From Puccinia triticina (taxonomy: Eukaryota > Basidiomycota > Pucciniomycetes > Pucciniales > Pucciniaceae), in assembly GCF_026914185.1 (NCBI RefSeq), contig NC_070561.1, positions 4,154,001-4,218,000 of the forward strand: DNA of 64,000 bases, given 5' to 3'. The notes beneath the pieces were generated by a model. The model did no database searches, was not told the origin of the DNA, and worked only from the letters and a program-made list of their open reading frames with translations. The translations under genes were made by a program, and so were the position numbers. Positions 21,001 to 30,989 of this stretch are shown here, one piece after another (position 1 is the stretch's first letter; the number at the start of each line of letters is the position of its first letter).

Positions 21001-23445
21001 CAAAATGTTCACAGGCCCCCAAGAATTCATTTAGTACCTTTACTGACCACAAAACCTCCAAATATAGCAGCTATAGTCTGATCCGTTCCCAAATACCACT
21101 ACTTTGGTAGTTTCTTGGTGTTTCTGCCACTATATCTCATCCCAGCGTGAGAATCCTATTGCCATATGGTGACCAAAATTTTAAAGAGCCCCCGAATATT
21201 TATGGTGTAACTTTACCAACCACAAAACCCCCAAATGTAGCAGCTACAGTCTGATCAGTTCCCAAATATCACTAATTTGATAGTTTCTTAGGGTTTCTGC
21301 CACTATATCTCATCCCAGCGTGGGAATCCTTCTGCCATATTGTTAAAAAAAATGTTTAGAGGCCCCCAAAGATTCATTATGTACCTTTACTGACCACAAA
21401 ACATCCAAATGCAGCAGCTACAGTCTGATCAGTTCCCAAATATCACTACTTTGGTAGTTTCTTGGTGTTTCTGCCACTATATCTCATCCCAGGGTGGGAA
21501 TCCTTCTACCATATGGTTACCAAAATGTTCAGAGGCCCCCAAAAATTCATTAAGTACCTTTACTGACCACAAAAATTCCAAATGAAGCAGCTACAGTCTG
21601 ATCAGTTCGCAAATGTCACTCTTTTGGTAGTTTCTTGGTGTTTCTGCCACTATATCCCATCCCAGCGTGGGAATCCTTCTGCCATATGATTACCAAAATG
21701 TTGAAGAGCCCCCAAAGTTTGATTGTGTACCTTTACTGACCACAAAACCCCCAAATGTAGCAGCTACAGTCTGATCAGTTCCCAAATATCACTACTTTGG
21801 TAGTTTCTTGGTGTTTCTGCAACTACATCTCATCCCAGCATGAGAATACTTCTTTCATATGGTTATCACAATGTTCACAAGCCCAAATGTTTAATTATGT
21901 ACCTTTACTGACTACAGAACCCCCAAATGTAGCAGCTACAGTCTGATCAGTTCCCAAATATCACTACTTTGGTAGTTTCTTGGTGTTTCTGCGACTACAT
22001 CTCATCCCAGCATGAGAATACTTCTTCCATATGGTTATCACAATGTTCACAAGCCCAAAAGTTTAATTATGTACCTTTACTGACTACAGAACCCCCAAAT
22101 GTAGCAGCTACAGTCTGATCAGTTGCCAAATATCACTACCTTGGTAGTTTCTTGGTGTTTCTGCTACTATATCTCATCCCAGGGTGGGAATCCTTCTACC
22201 ATATGGTTACCAAAATTTACAGAGGCCCCCAAAAATTCATTAAGTACCTTTACTGACCACAAAACCTCCAAATGAAGCAGCTACAGTCTGATCAGTCCAC
22301 AAATATCACTGCTTTGGTAGTTCCTTGGTGTTTATGACATTATATCTCATCCCAGTGTGGGAATCCATCTGCCATATGGTTGCAAAAATTTTCAGAGGTG
22401 GCAGAAGAATTCCCACGCTGGGATGAGATATAGTGGCAAGACACCCAGAAACTACCAAAGTAGTGATATTTGAAAACTGATCAGACTGTAGCTGCTATGT
22501 TTGGGGGTATTGTGGTCAGTAGAGGTTCATAATGAAACTTTGCAGGCTTGTAAACATTTTGGTAACCATATGGCAGAAGAATTCCCACAGTGGGATGAGA
22601 TATAGTAGCAGAAACATCCAGAAACTGCTAAAGTAGTGATATTTGGAAACTGTTCAGACTGTATATAGCTGCTACATTTGTGGGTTTTGTGGTCAGCAAA
22701 GGTACATAATGGAAATTTGGCCCCTTTTAAATATTTGGTAACCATATGGCAGAAGAATACCCACGCTGGGATGAGATACAGTGGCAGAAACACACAGAAA
22801 CTACCAAAGTAGTGATATTTGGAGACTGATCAGACTGTAGCTGCTACATTTGGGGGTTTTGTGGTCAGTAATGGTACATAATGGAGATTTGTCCCCTGTT
22901 AAACTTTGGTAACACTATGGCAGAAGAATTCCCACACTGTGATGAGATATAGTGGCAGAAACACCCAGAAACTGCCAAAGTAGTGATATTTGGAAACTGA
23001 TCAGACTGTAGCTGCTACATTTGGGGGTTTTGTGGTCAGTAAAGGTACATAATGGAGATTTGTCCCCTTTTAAACATGTTGGTAACACTATGGCAGAAGA
23101 ATTCTCACGCTGGGATGAGATATAGTGGCAAAAACACCCAGAAACTGCCAAAGTAGTGAGATTTGGAAACTGGTCAGACTACAGCTGCTACATTTGGGGG
23201 TTTTGTGGTCAGAAAAGGTACATAATGGAAGTCCGGCCGCTTGTGAAAATCTTGGTAACACTCTGGCAGAAGAATTCCCACGCTGGGATGAGATAAAGTG
23301 GCAGAAACACCCAGAAACTACCTAAGTAGTGATATTTGGAAACTGTATAATGAGAGAGGTCAAGGGTCAATGTTTGTCCTTTTTTGAAAAAAAGTAGATT
23401 TGGAGACTTCTGATAACATCAATTGTTGATGTAAAAACAAGAAAA
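18075..23445. mobile_element. Foldback-like element with tandem-repeat arms
   Basis: The ends are inverted: AACAATTGATGTTATCAGAA near 18088 pairs with the complement near 23420, and ACTTTTTTTCAAAAAAGGA near 18121 with the complement near 23385. Between the ends lie tandem units of about 173-180 bp carrying AGCAGCTACAGTCTGATCAG and CACTATATCTCATCCCAG. About 17 units face one way (18420-22390) and about five face the other (22395-23345). This layout, long inverted arms made of tandem repeats, is that of foldback elements. No coding sequence is visible. Its insertion point is the T-run in the CACTA arm, which hides any target duplication. Confidence 0.75.
19997..20934. mobile_element. Unclassified 0.94-kb insertion inside the tandem array
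   Basis: The regular repeat breaks after CAGTTCCCAAATA and resumes at GGTAGTTTCTTGG. The insert starts GTGTCAGCC and ends GGCTGA, a short inverted pair. It includes a hairpin near 20682 (ACAGTAATATTACAAT and a near complement) and a TATATAGAGGGGAAAAG stretch near 20370. No clear target duplication is seen, so an LTR or a MITE origin both remain possible. Confidence 0.5.
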
Positions 23446-23591
23446 AAAAAGGGAGTTGAAAAATCGACTCCCAAGAATTAATAAATCGACTCCCAAAAGT
23501 CGTTTACGTTGCGCGGACCGCCTCTGGACGTCCGTCCCCGGTCCGCGGGACCAAAGTTCGACCCGCGCGCATTTTGGGAGTCGGAAAATTA
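23446..23591. repeat. CpG-rich subterminal block of the CACTA arm
   Basis: It contains GGGAGTTGAAAAATCGACTC and then a dense run of GGTCCGCG, GGACGTCC and GCGCGC motifs (23500-23575) in otherwise AT-rich DNA. An inverted copy lies at 27457-27610 and a decayed copy at 57640-57760. Confidence 0.8.
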
Positions 23592-25064
23592 AGGGTGCGT
23601 ACCATAGCGGAAAAAAAATAGATTCTCAAGCCAGTTTCAACCTTTTTTTGCGAGAATCTATTTTGAATCAGAATTGCGTACCATAGCACACAAATTCTGG
23701 GTAGATTCCAGAATTGATTCTCATCAAAAAACAAGCGTTTCCAGAAACAGGTGTCCCCCTATTTCTCCAGCTTCGAGAAACCATTTCTCTTCGCTGGGGA
23801 CGGTGTGAACTCTACTCATCCCGGCCATTGGGACCCTCCAATTGCTGACCACTCACCCCGGCCATCAATTGGAGGGTATACATTCCACTCGATGACCGGG
23901 ATGACTGGTCATACCCGCCACTCGAGGACATCTCATCCCGGCCATTGAGTGGAGTACACACCCTCCGATCAATGACTGGGATGACTGGTCAGACCCTCCA
24001 TCCGATGACCACTCATCCCGGCCATCAGGTGGAGCACCCTCCGATTGATGATAACTCACCCTGGCCATCAATTGGAGGGTATACATACACTACACTCGAT
24101 GACCGGGATGACTGGTCAAGTCCTCCACTCGATGACCGCCCATACCGGCCATCGGGTGGAGTACACCCTCCAATTGATGACCACTCATCCCGGTCATCAA
24201 TTGGAAGGTGTGCGCTCCACTCAATGACCAGGATGACTGGTCATACCCTCCGCTCGATGACCTCTCATCCGGCCATCGGGTAGAGTACTTCCTCCAATTG
24301 ATGACCGCTCATCCCAGTCATTGATTGGAGGGTGTACTCCACTCGATGACCGATTTTGACCGGTCATTGATTGGAGGGTATAGTCCACTCGGTGACCGAA
24401 CACTGGTCATCGAGTGGAGCATAGCATACCCTCCAATCAACGACCAGTCAACATCGGTCATCCATTGGAGGGTATACATATTCCACTCAATGGCCGGTGT
24501 TGACCGGTCATCAAGCGGAGTATGTACACCCTCCAATCAATGACGGGTGTTGAACGGTCATTGAGAGGAGGGTGTACTCCACTCGATGATCTATCTTCCC
24601 GGTCATTGAGTGGAGTAGACTCCGATCGATGACCGGTTTTGAACGGTCATTGAGCGGAGTATGTATACCCTCAACTCGATGACCGGTGTTGAACGGTCAT
24701 TGAGCGGAGTATGTATACCCTCCACTTGATGACCGGTCAACACCGGCCATTGAGTGGAATGTGTATACCCTCCAATGGATGACCGATGTTGACCGGTCGT
24801 TGATTGGAGGGTATGCTATGCTCCACTCAATGACCAGTGTTTGGTCACCGAGTGGAGTAGTTTGCTGGGAAGTGACATTGATGGGAGGGACTGCTGGGTT
24901 AATGTGTTGATGTACATAAATATGTACAAGAAACTGGTTCCTGTGGTACACCAATTTAGGTGAACCTGTTTCTCAGAAGTCAAAAAAAAAAAAATGGCAA
25001 AGTGCTTTTTTGATTCGCGCGGGAATCCATTCCAAAAAAACCCGAAACGTATGGTACGCACCCT
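23592..25064. mobile_element. Non-autonomous TIR element carrying a palindromic minisatellite
   Basis: The left end AGGGTGCGTACCATA is matched by TATGGTACGCACCCT at the right. The uninterrupted site in the other CACTA arm reads GAAAATTAATTCTAC, so the insertion duplicated TA, as Tc1/mariner-like elements do. The interior is filled by minisatellite B (23815-24870). There is no transposase. Confidence 0.8.
23815..24870. repeat. Palindromic minisatellite B
   Basis: Two palindromes alternate: TCGATGACCGG...CGGTCATTGA and GGAGGGTATAC.CCTCC-like segments, in a unit of roughly 50 bp or a higher-order multiple. The first half favours GGGATGACTGG centres, the second half TGTTGAACGG centres, so units have been homogenised locally. 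Open frames on both strands arise from the symmetry and are not genes. Confidence 0.88.
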
Positions 25065-25302
25065 AATTCTACTCTCCAGAATGGGAGTCGGAATTTTAAT
25101 TTCACAAAAAATGACAGAAAATAAAGAAAAATTTATACCTCTGCACTGGGGCATCTAAAGCCCCCCAAAATTTTACAGCGGCCACAAAGCACTCTGAATA
25201 ACACCTGATGAGCCTCACGGCATTGGCGCACCCCAGGAAAGGGGTGTGCTACTGTGGGTCTAATTTGGCGGATTTCCTACTAAGGAAATCCGCCAAAGCC
25301 TT

Positions 25303-25927
25303 TGCCACAGTGCCCCAAAGTGCACCAAACTTTTGGATCATGAAATAAAATACTCTGTAACCAAACGTTAAGCTGCAAGACAGTAACACACCAGCATAAA
25401 ATAATTTTGAGGCAGCAGGGGCTTTTGGTTATATCTGCTACTAATTGCCTCCGCGACAGAAAATAGTGCCTCCGCAACAGTTGATAGCGCCTCAGTTAAT
25501 AGTGCCTCTACCACTGTTAATAGTGCCTCCGCCACAGTTATGTTGCGGAAGCATTATTAACTGTGGCGGACGCACTATTGATTGTGCCGGGCACAAACTT
25601 CGAAAGAGGCACTATTAACTGTGGCGGATGCACTATTAACTATGGAGGAGGCACTATTAACTGTGGCGGAGGCACTATTAACTGTGGCGGAGGCACTATT
25701 AACTGTGGCAGAGGCACTATTAAATGTGGCGGGGCACTATTAACTCTTGCAGAGGCGCTATCAACTGTTGCGGAGGCACTATTATCTGTTGCGGAGGTAA
25801 TTAGTAGCAGATTATATAACCAAAAGCCCCTGCTGCCTCAAAATTATTTTATGCTGGTGTGTTACTGTCTTGCAGCTAACCATTTGGTTACAGAGTATTT
25901 TATTTCATGATCCAAAAGTTTGGTGCA
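25303..25927. repeat. Central palindrome of the CACTA element with 21-bp tandem array
   Basis: The left arm (25303-25470) and right arm (25790-25927) are complements, sharing GCAGCAGGGGCTTTTGGTTA and AACACACCAGCATAAAATAA. Between them the 21-bp unit GGCACTATTAACTGTGGCGGA runs in one direction on the right (about 25600-25790) and in the opposite direction on the left (about 25450-25550). The seven-residue repeat GGTINCG in the open frame is only this unit translated. Confidence 0.85.
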
Positions 25928-25934
25928 CTTTGGG

Positions 25935-27055
25935 CAACGGTGGGAAGCTAACGCTACAGTAACGCGTAAAGTAGCGTTAAAGTAGCAATTTTGGGACCGT
26001 TACCACTGTTGTTGGCAGTAATGGATTGTAGTTACGGTATCCTCGCATGATGTACTTCTTTTTTAGCTGGAAGCTACGATATCTGGTAAGGTAACAGGTT
26101 GTTTATTTCTGTGGTTATGATATCCCACATGTCAAGCGTTATCTGTTACAAGTAACAGAGACAAGTTATGGAAAGAAGCATGAAAACAAAACATTTCCAA
26201 TTGAAATTGAGCCTATTTAAATAGAGTTTATGCTTGGGACGGTGCGGTGTCAGGGGCACCAGACTTCTTCTTTTTCTTGATGGGTTTGCTCCCGGATCCG
26301 TTCTTCTTTCCTGATGGCTTCCTAAAGGTAGATATTGCGGCCTTAATTGGTTTCTTTGTCCCCTTTGGCTTTCCTTTGGTTTGCGGCAAATTTGATTGAC
26401 CAGAATCCAAAGAAGAAACAGCCCGGCACTTTTGAGTGGGAGGCCTGTTCATTCTAATGCAAGAATCCAACAATGGTTTCACCATGTTAGGTGGAGCAAC
26501 AATTGAGGAGGCACGGCTGGAACAGAAAAGCTGGGACTGTTGAGAGTGATCTGTGTTGTATCCCTCTTCTTCAAGTACTTGGTTTTGCGATGCTGGCGAC
26601 ATTTTTAGGTGAGTATTCTATTTAGATTAATCAGACTTGAAGGTTTGAGGGTCTTGAAAAGGATCAATAAAGCTGGTGTATGTTTACTTCGTGGAACAAA
26701 GAGGGTGGCATTCAGTGAAACTGCTTGCTCAGTTCCTGTCTCGCGGTGAAAATTCTGATGTACAGACATCAAAGAACATTTGTATCAGAATTGTAGTTGT
26801 AGCAGCCCCAGCCCAAAGTGGGCCCACTTTGGGCTTTTTCACCCCTGCATAAAGCTATTTTGCGTTATCCAGGGTGACAATCAAGCTACGATATCCTTTG
26901 CCGGGCAAAAAAAAAACAACCAGGCTTGTTACGCTACTTCAGAGCACAAAATATGTCCGTTACTGTTAGCGGTAACGACACCAGAGGGTAACGCGGGGTC
27001 TTTACATTACTAATATCTGCCAGATATCGTAGAGTAAAGTAACTGCCCACCATTG
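25935..27055. mobile_element. hAT-like non-autonomous element, 1121 bp, 7-bp target duplication
   Basis: The ends are CAACGGTGGGAAG and, reversed, CAATGGTGGGCAG. CTTTGGG flanks both sides (25928-25934 and 27056-27062), and the matching CACTA arm near 25310 shows the single uninterrupted copy. Duplications of 7-8 bp and ends beginning CAAnGG fit hAT elements. Its interior has TAACG-rich subterminal sequence and one small open frame. Confidence 0.75.
26228..26602 (-). CDS. Small Lys/Ser-rich hypothetical protein inside the hAT-like element
   Basis: A 124-residue frame of unknown function. The C-terminal half is strongly basic (KGKPKGTKKPIKAA, then KPIKKKKKSG), which resembles a nuclear localisation stretch. 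The N-terminal half is rich in Ser and Gln. It lies near the centre of a non-autonomous element. One possibility is a relic of the disordered N-terminal region that precedes the BED finger in hAT transposases, as in the KNGSKQF...RKKKKS segment at 52790-52860. No homology could be tested, and it may be non-coding. Confidence 0.35.
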   Translation of the reverse strand: MSPASQNQVLEEEGYNTDHSQQSQLFCSSRASSIVAPPNMVKPLLDSCIRMNRPPTQKCRAVSSLDSGQSNLPQTKGKPKGTKKPIKAAISTFRKPSGKKNGSGSKPIKKKKKSGAPDTAPSQA

Positions 27056-27062
27056 CTTTGGG

Positions 27063-27914
27063 GCACTGTGGCAAAGGCTTTGGCGGATTTCCTTAGTAGG
27101 AAATCCGCCAAATTAGACCCACAGTAGCACACCCCTTTCCTGGGGTTTAAGACTGCCAAGAATTTCACCATGTGTCATTCAGAGGCTATTATGCCCACTG
27201 TAAAATTTTGGGGGGCTCTGGGGCACTGTAGCTAAGGCTTTGGCGGATTTCCTACTAAGGAAATCCGCCAAATTAGACCCACAGTGGCACACCCCTTTCC
27301 TGGGGTGCGCCAATGCCGTGAGGCTCATCAGGTGTTATTCAGAGTGCTTTGTGGCCGCTGTAAAATTTTGGGGGGCTTTAGATGCCCCAGTGCAGAGGTA
27401 TAAATTTTTCTTTATTTTCTGTCATTTTTTGTGAAATTAAAATTCCGACTCCCATTCTGGAAAGTAGAATTAATTTTCCGACTCCCAAAATGCGCGCGGG
27501 TCGAACTTTGGTCCCGCGGACCGGGGACGGACGTCCAGAGGCGGTCCGCGCGACGTAAACGACTTTTGGGAGTCAATTAATTAATTCATGGGAGTCAATT
27601 TTTCAACTCCCAAAAAAAATTGAGACCCCTCAGCTACCCTGGATTAATCCTAAAACTTGCATTTTCAGGAAGAATTGAATGGTGTATGTAGAAATTCATG
27701 AATTTTATCAGGCAAAAAAAAAAAAAAAAATCCTGTGGCTTGAAGCTAACACAGGGGGAAGGAGAGAGATTATAGAAGAGTATTAAGGAGACATGGAAGA
27801 CAGGCAAAGGTATCAACAGGAATAATAATAAAAAAAAAGATCAATATAATTGATCAATATACGCTATATTATTGATCAATATACAACATCGCAAATTCAT
27901 CCATCTTGGTAGTG
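27063..27914. repeat. Right terminal arm of the CACTA element
   Basis: It is the complement of the left arm. A unit of about 170 bp with GGCGGATTTCC.TA.TAGGAAATCCGCC occurs twice here (27075 and 27240) but once in the left arm. Next come the CpG-rich block (27480-27560), GGTCTCAATTTTTTTT reversed, and TTGATCAATATA repeats to the end. Confidence 0.87.
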
Positions 27915-27917
27915 AAA

Positions 27918-29132
27918 GAAATGTTTAAAACGACTTGGGACAACTTCAAGGCGGTCGCGGCCTTCTTTAAGACAAACTCAGGCCCGTTTCACCTAGCCAT
28001 TTTTGGCTGGGAAAAGGCCTATTGGCAAATCCCAACGGACCCAGCTCAGTGGCCGTTCCTGATGGTAAAGGATCTAAAAGGAGACTTGTACTTGGATACC
28101 CGGATCACGTTTGGTGGGGACGACGGATGTGGGTCTTTTGGCAAACCCGCTGACGCCTGGAAGAGGCTCATGGAATCAGAATTTGAGGTGGTCAAGACCT
28201 TCCGCTGGGTGGACGACAACCTCTTTGTCAAGCATCCGGATTCCCCGTGCACCATCTCAGACGTGGTGTCCCGATCCTTAGCGCTTGGGGTTGCGACGAA
28301 CAAAGACAAATGCTCTGACTTTGCGGCGGAGCAGAAGTACATTGGTTTTATTTGGAATGGCGCCGATAGCACGTTTTGCCTGCCAGAGGCCAAGCTTGCG
28401 GAGCGCATCTTGCAAATAGGGGTGTTCCTCATCCCAAAGGCCAGTTTCCGGTTCAACAAGGTTGAGGTGCTGGCCGGTTGTTTGAATCATGTCTCTTTTG
28501 TCCTCCCACAGCTACGGTGTTACCTGAGAGGTTTGTACCGTTGGATGAATCAGTGGAAACAATTCTGGGCCACAAGGACCCTACCCCTGGACGTGAATAC
28601 AGACCTGTGTTTCTGGCTGAAGACACTAACAAACTTCACCCACACAAGACTTGTCCTGGTTCCCAAAGAAGTCAAGATCAGCTGGGTGGGCAACGCCTCC
28701 ACGAGTTTTGGCATAGGAGTTATCGTCGGTAGCCGTTGGTGCCAACTGTGTTTCAAGGAGGGCTGGGAGGGGCCCAAACCTCACAGGACAATTGCCTGGG
28801 CAGAAACCGTTGCCATCCGCATCGGCATCCTAATGCTTCAAGAATTCAGCTGGGTCGTCCAAGGTTCAAATTTCGTCGTTTGGACCGACAATACCACCAC
28901 AGAGAGTGTCTTAGTGGCTCGCAAGTCACGGGACACCCATGTGAACAAGGAGTGGAAGATCATCAAAGCCCTCCTTGTGGAGGTGCAGCTAGATGTGACG
29001 TCAAAACGGGTCGTCTCCAAGGAGAACGCCGCGGACGGTCTGTCTTGCGGCAGCCAAAACGGGCACCATGTTTTGAATAGGGTCTGGTTCTGCATCCCAG
29101 ACAATCTATCCCCACTTCTGTTCCACGCCTGA
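27918..29132 (+). pseudogene. DIRS-like reverse transcriptase-RNase H A, C-terminal part
   Basis: An open frame of about 405 residues continuing the RT cut at 17774. It shows GWEKAYWQIPTDPAQWPFLM, FGGDDGCGSFGKPADAWKRL and the catalytic RWVDDNLFVK motif. A connection region (EQKYIGFIWNG, AGCLNHVSF) and RNase H follow, with SWVGNASTSFGIGVIVG, AWAETVAIRIGIL, VVWTDNTTTES and SKENAADGLSCG. This RT-RNase H type resembles tyrosine-recombinase (DIRS-like) retroelements, but no recombinase is found downstream. After the CACTA insertion this half has no native start codon. The open frame itself is intact, so the CACTA insertion looks recent relative to decay here. Confidence 0.85.
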
Positions 29133-29715
29133 TGGCGTCTAGCTGTAGCGCACGGTGTGGTTTGTTTTTGGCGGTAATTTATCTTCTCCACAAATGTTCC
29201 CAACGGGTCGCGCCACGGAACGCACTCCCGACAGGGCTAGCCGTTTAGGCCATTGTAATTCACACTAGTGGAAGAAGAGCTACAATTCACTCTGTTCTCT
29301 TGCATGGTTCCAGCTGAAGAACCTCCCCTAGGCCTTTGGGCATAAGGACCTTCTATGTACGCGTTGGCTCGGTGCACCCACCTGGTAGGCACTGTTTCAG
29401 AGTGAGGAGACCAGGGAGGAAGGGTTTTTAGAGTAAAAATGCTTTTGTATTGTTTCTGCGGTTTTGCCTCTGGGTTTTGCTGAAAGTGTTGGGGGTTCAC
29501 GTGCGGCTCAGGCTCTCCCAAAAATCCTGAGTTTGTGGGCTGGCACCTGAACCCCTCACTTTCTGGTGTTTGCAGGGAAAAGAAACAAACAAAGCTTCCT
29601 TTCTCTTCCCTGGTTGAGGGCAGTAAAGGGATCCCCCTTCACTTCCTCTCCTCCCGCACTTGCTGCGGGGAGCTGCAACGCTGCATCCCGCAGCAAGTAC
29701 CAGGTGAGAAGCGAC
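29133..29715. other. Untranslated tail of DIRS-like element A; hairpin at 29658-29698
   Basis: No coding signature is seen. ACTTGCTGCGGG at 29658 is matched by its exact complement at 29687, giving a 12-bp stem and 17-nt loop just before the Harbinger transposase resumes. This could be near the end of the retroelement, but terminal repeats were not identified. Confidence 0.45.
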
Positions 29716-30607
29716 AGCCAGAGTGGATGCAAAGGACAAATACTGTTGGCTCAGCTAAACAACTGCGCGCAGGTGCTTGATTGAGTTCACCAGTACAATC
29801 AACCGTCTTTATAGCCAAGAATACCTTTGTAGGCCCAATCGCGAAGACTTGATAAGGCTCCTTGATGTGAATAATGAGCGCGGCTTTCCTGGCTGCATTG
29901 GCAGCTTGGACTGCATGCACTGGGCATGGAAAAACTGCCCAAGTGCAACGGCTGGTCAGTATAAAGGAAAAGAGAAGAAACCAACTGTTGTATTAGAAGC
30001 TGTTGCCGATCAACGCTTATGGATTCGGCAGGTCTTCTTTGGAACCGCTGGGTTGCTGAATGATATCAATTTCCTCCAACAATTGCCAATCTTTGACGAG
30101 CAAATTTCAGGGACTGGATGGGATGCAACATTTGAAGTTTGCGGTTGAAAATACAAACACACTTATTACCTCACTGACGGCATCTACCTGGATTGGTCAA
30201 CACTTGTCAAAACCAAAGGAATCGCTCAAGACCCTCCCTCCCTGCACTTCAAAAAGCTGCAAGAGGCCTTCCAAAAAGATATTGAAAGAGTGTTTGGGGT
30301 CTTACAAGCACGCTGGGGTATCATCACAGTACCCTCTCGCATATGGAATCCTCACTTGATGACTTCAATTATGAGGACTTGTGTTATCCCCCACAACATG
30401 ATTGTGGAGGACCATGAGCGCGATTCAACCAATACATTCAAACTACCTTGCTTGGTCAGTCTGGTTCAACCGCGAACCAATCCATATTTGTTCACCAAAC
30501 AGCAAATCCGTACTGTTGAACTCAGATCAGGCTTGCAACATCAAAGACTTACCAACGATTTGATTGATCTTAACTGGGCGCGCTATGGGGCAAGGAACAG
30601 GGATTGA
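29716..30607 (+). pseudogene. Harbinger DDE transposase, C-terminal part, one nonsense codon
   Basis: This frame holds the catalytic domain of a HARBI1-like transposase. First Asp: GCIGSLDCMHWAWKNCP. Then GQYKGKEKKPTVVLEAVAD. Second Asp: GLLNDINFLQ. Catalytic Glu: KDIERVFGVLQARWGII, followed by CVIPHNMIVEDHERDS. The frame runs unbroken from 29777 to 30607 except for one TGA at 30146-30148. The first 44 bases (TGGATGCAA.GGACAAATAC region) repeat the last bases of the N-terminal part at 15190, so the two parts overlap rather than abut. It converges with the Myb/SANT gene at 30990-32010, the usual two-gene content of PIF/Harbinger elements. Confidence 0.88.
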
Positions 30608-30989
30608 GAGGAATAATTCTGATGTTTTTTCTTCTATATATTCAAAAAAATGAAATAAGAAATACAATACAACTAAGATTTCTTCTACACTTTCAATCTT
30701 GTTTGCAATTGAGTCCAAGAGACATAAAGACCAACCGGAAAGAAATTTTTATTTTTGTTTATTTCTTTTTCAAGAAAACAGATGCATGTTTTTTTGTGTG
30801 AAAAAGATTTCTTGAGAGAGAACATTTTGAGAGAATCACAAGGTTTTCTTGAAAGTTTATTTCTTTGTGGAAAAAAAGAAGATATACAATTTTTGAGGGA
30901 GTCACAGGAGTTGCAGAGGATATTGATATCAGCATGAGATTTTTAAAGATAACCAAGTTTTGGATCAATGTCAATATCAATGTGGCCCT

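Larger units (their letters stand above)
17775..27914. mobile_element. CACTA-type non-autonomous element, 10,140 bp, with nested insertions
   Basis: Both ends read CACTACCAAGATGGATGAAT inward (17775 and, reversed, 27914). The flanks are AAA at 17772-17774 and AAA at 27915-27917. CACTA ends plus a 3-bp duplication are the marks of the CACTA/EnSpm superfamily. The terminal arms agree for several hundred bases and contain repeats of GATCAATATA-type sequence. No transposase is encoded. Removing three nested insertions (about 18075-23445, 23592-25064, 25935-27055) leaves a core of about 2.2 kb that is one long palindrome with a 21-bp tandem array at its centre. Confidence 0.88.

Noticed and set aside
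25563..25910. Gly/Cys-rich repeat protein (GGTINCG)
   Set aside because: It is the 21-bp array of the CACTA centre read in frame.
15260..29720. Target duplication of DIRS-like element A
   Set aside because: The 44-bp similarity at the two sides belongs to the Harbinger transposase and is too long and diverged for a simple duplication.
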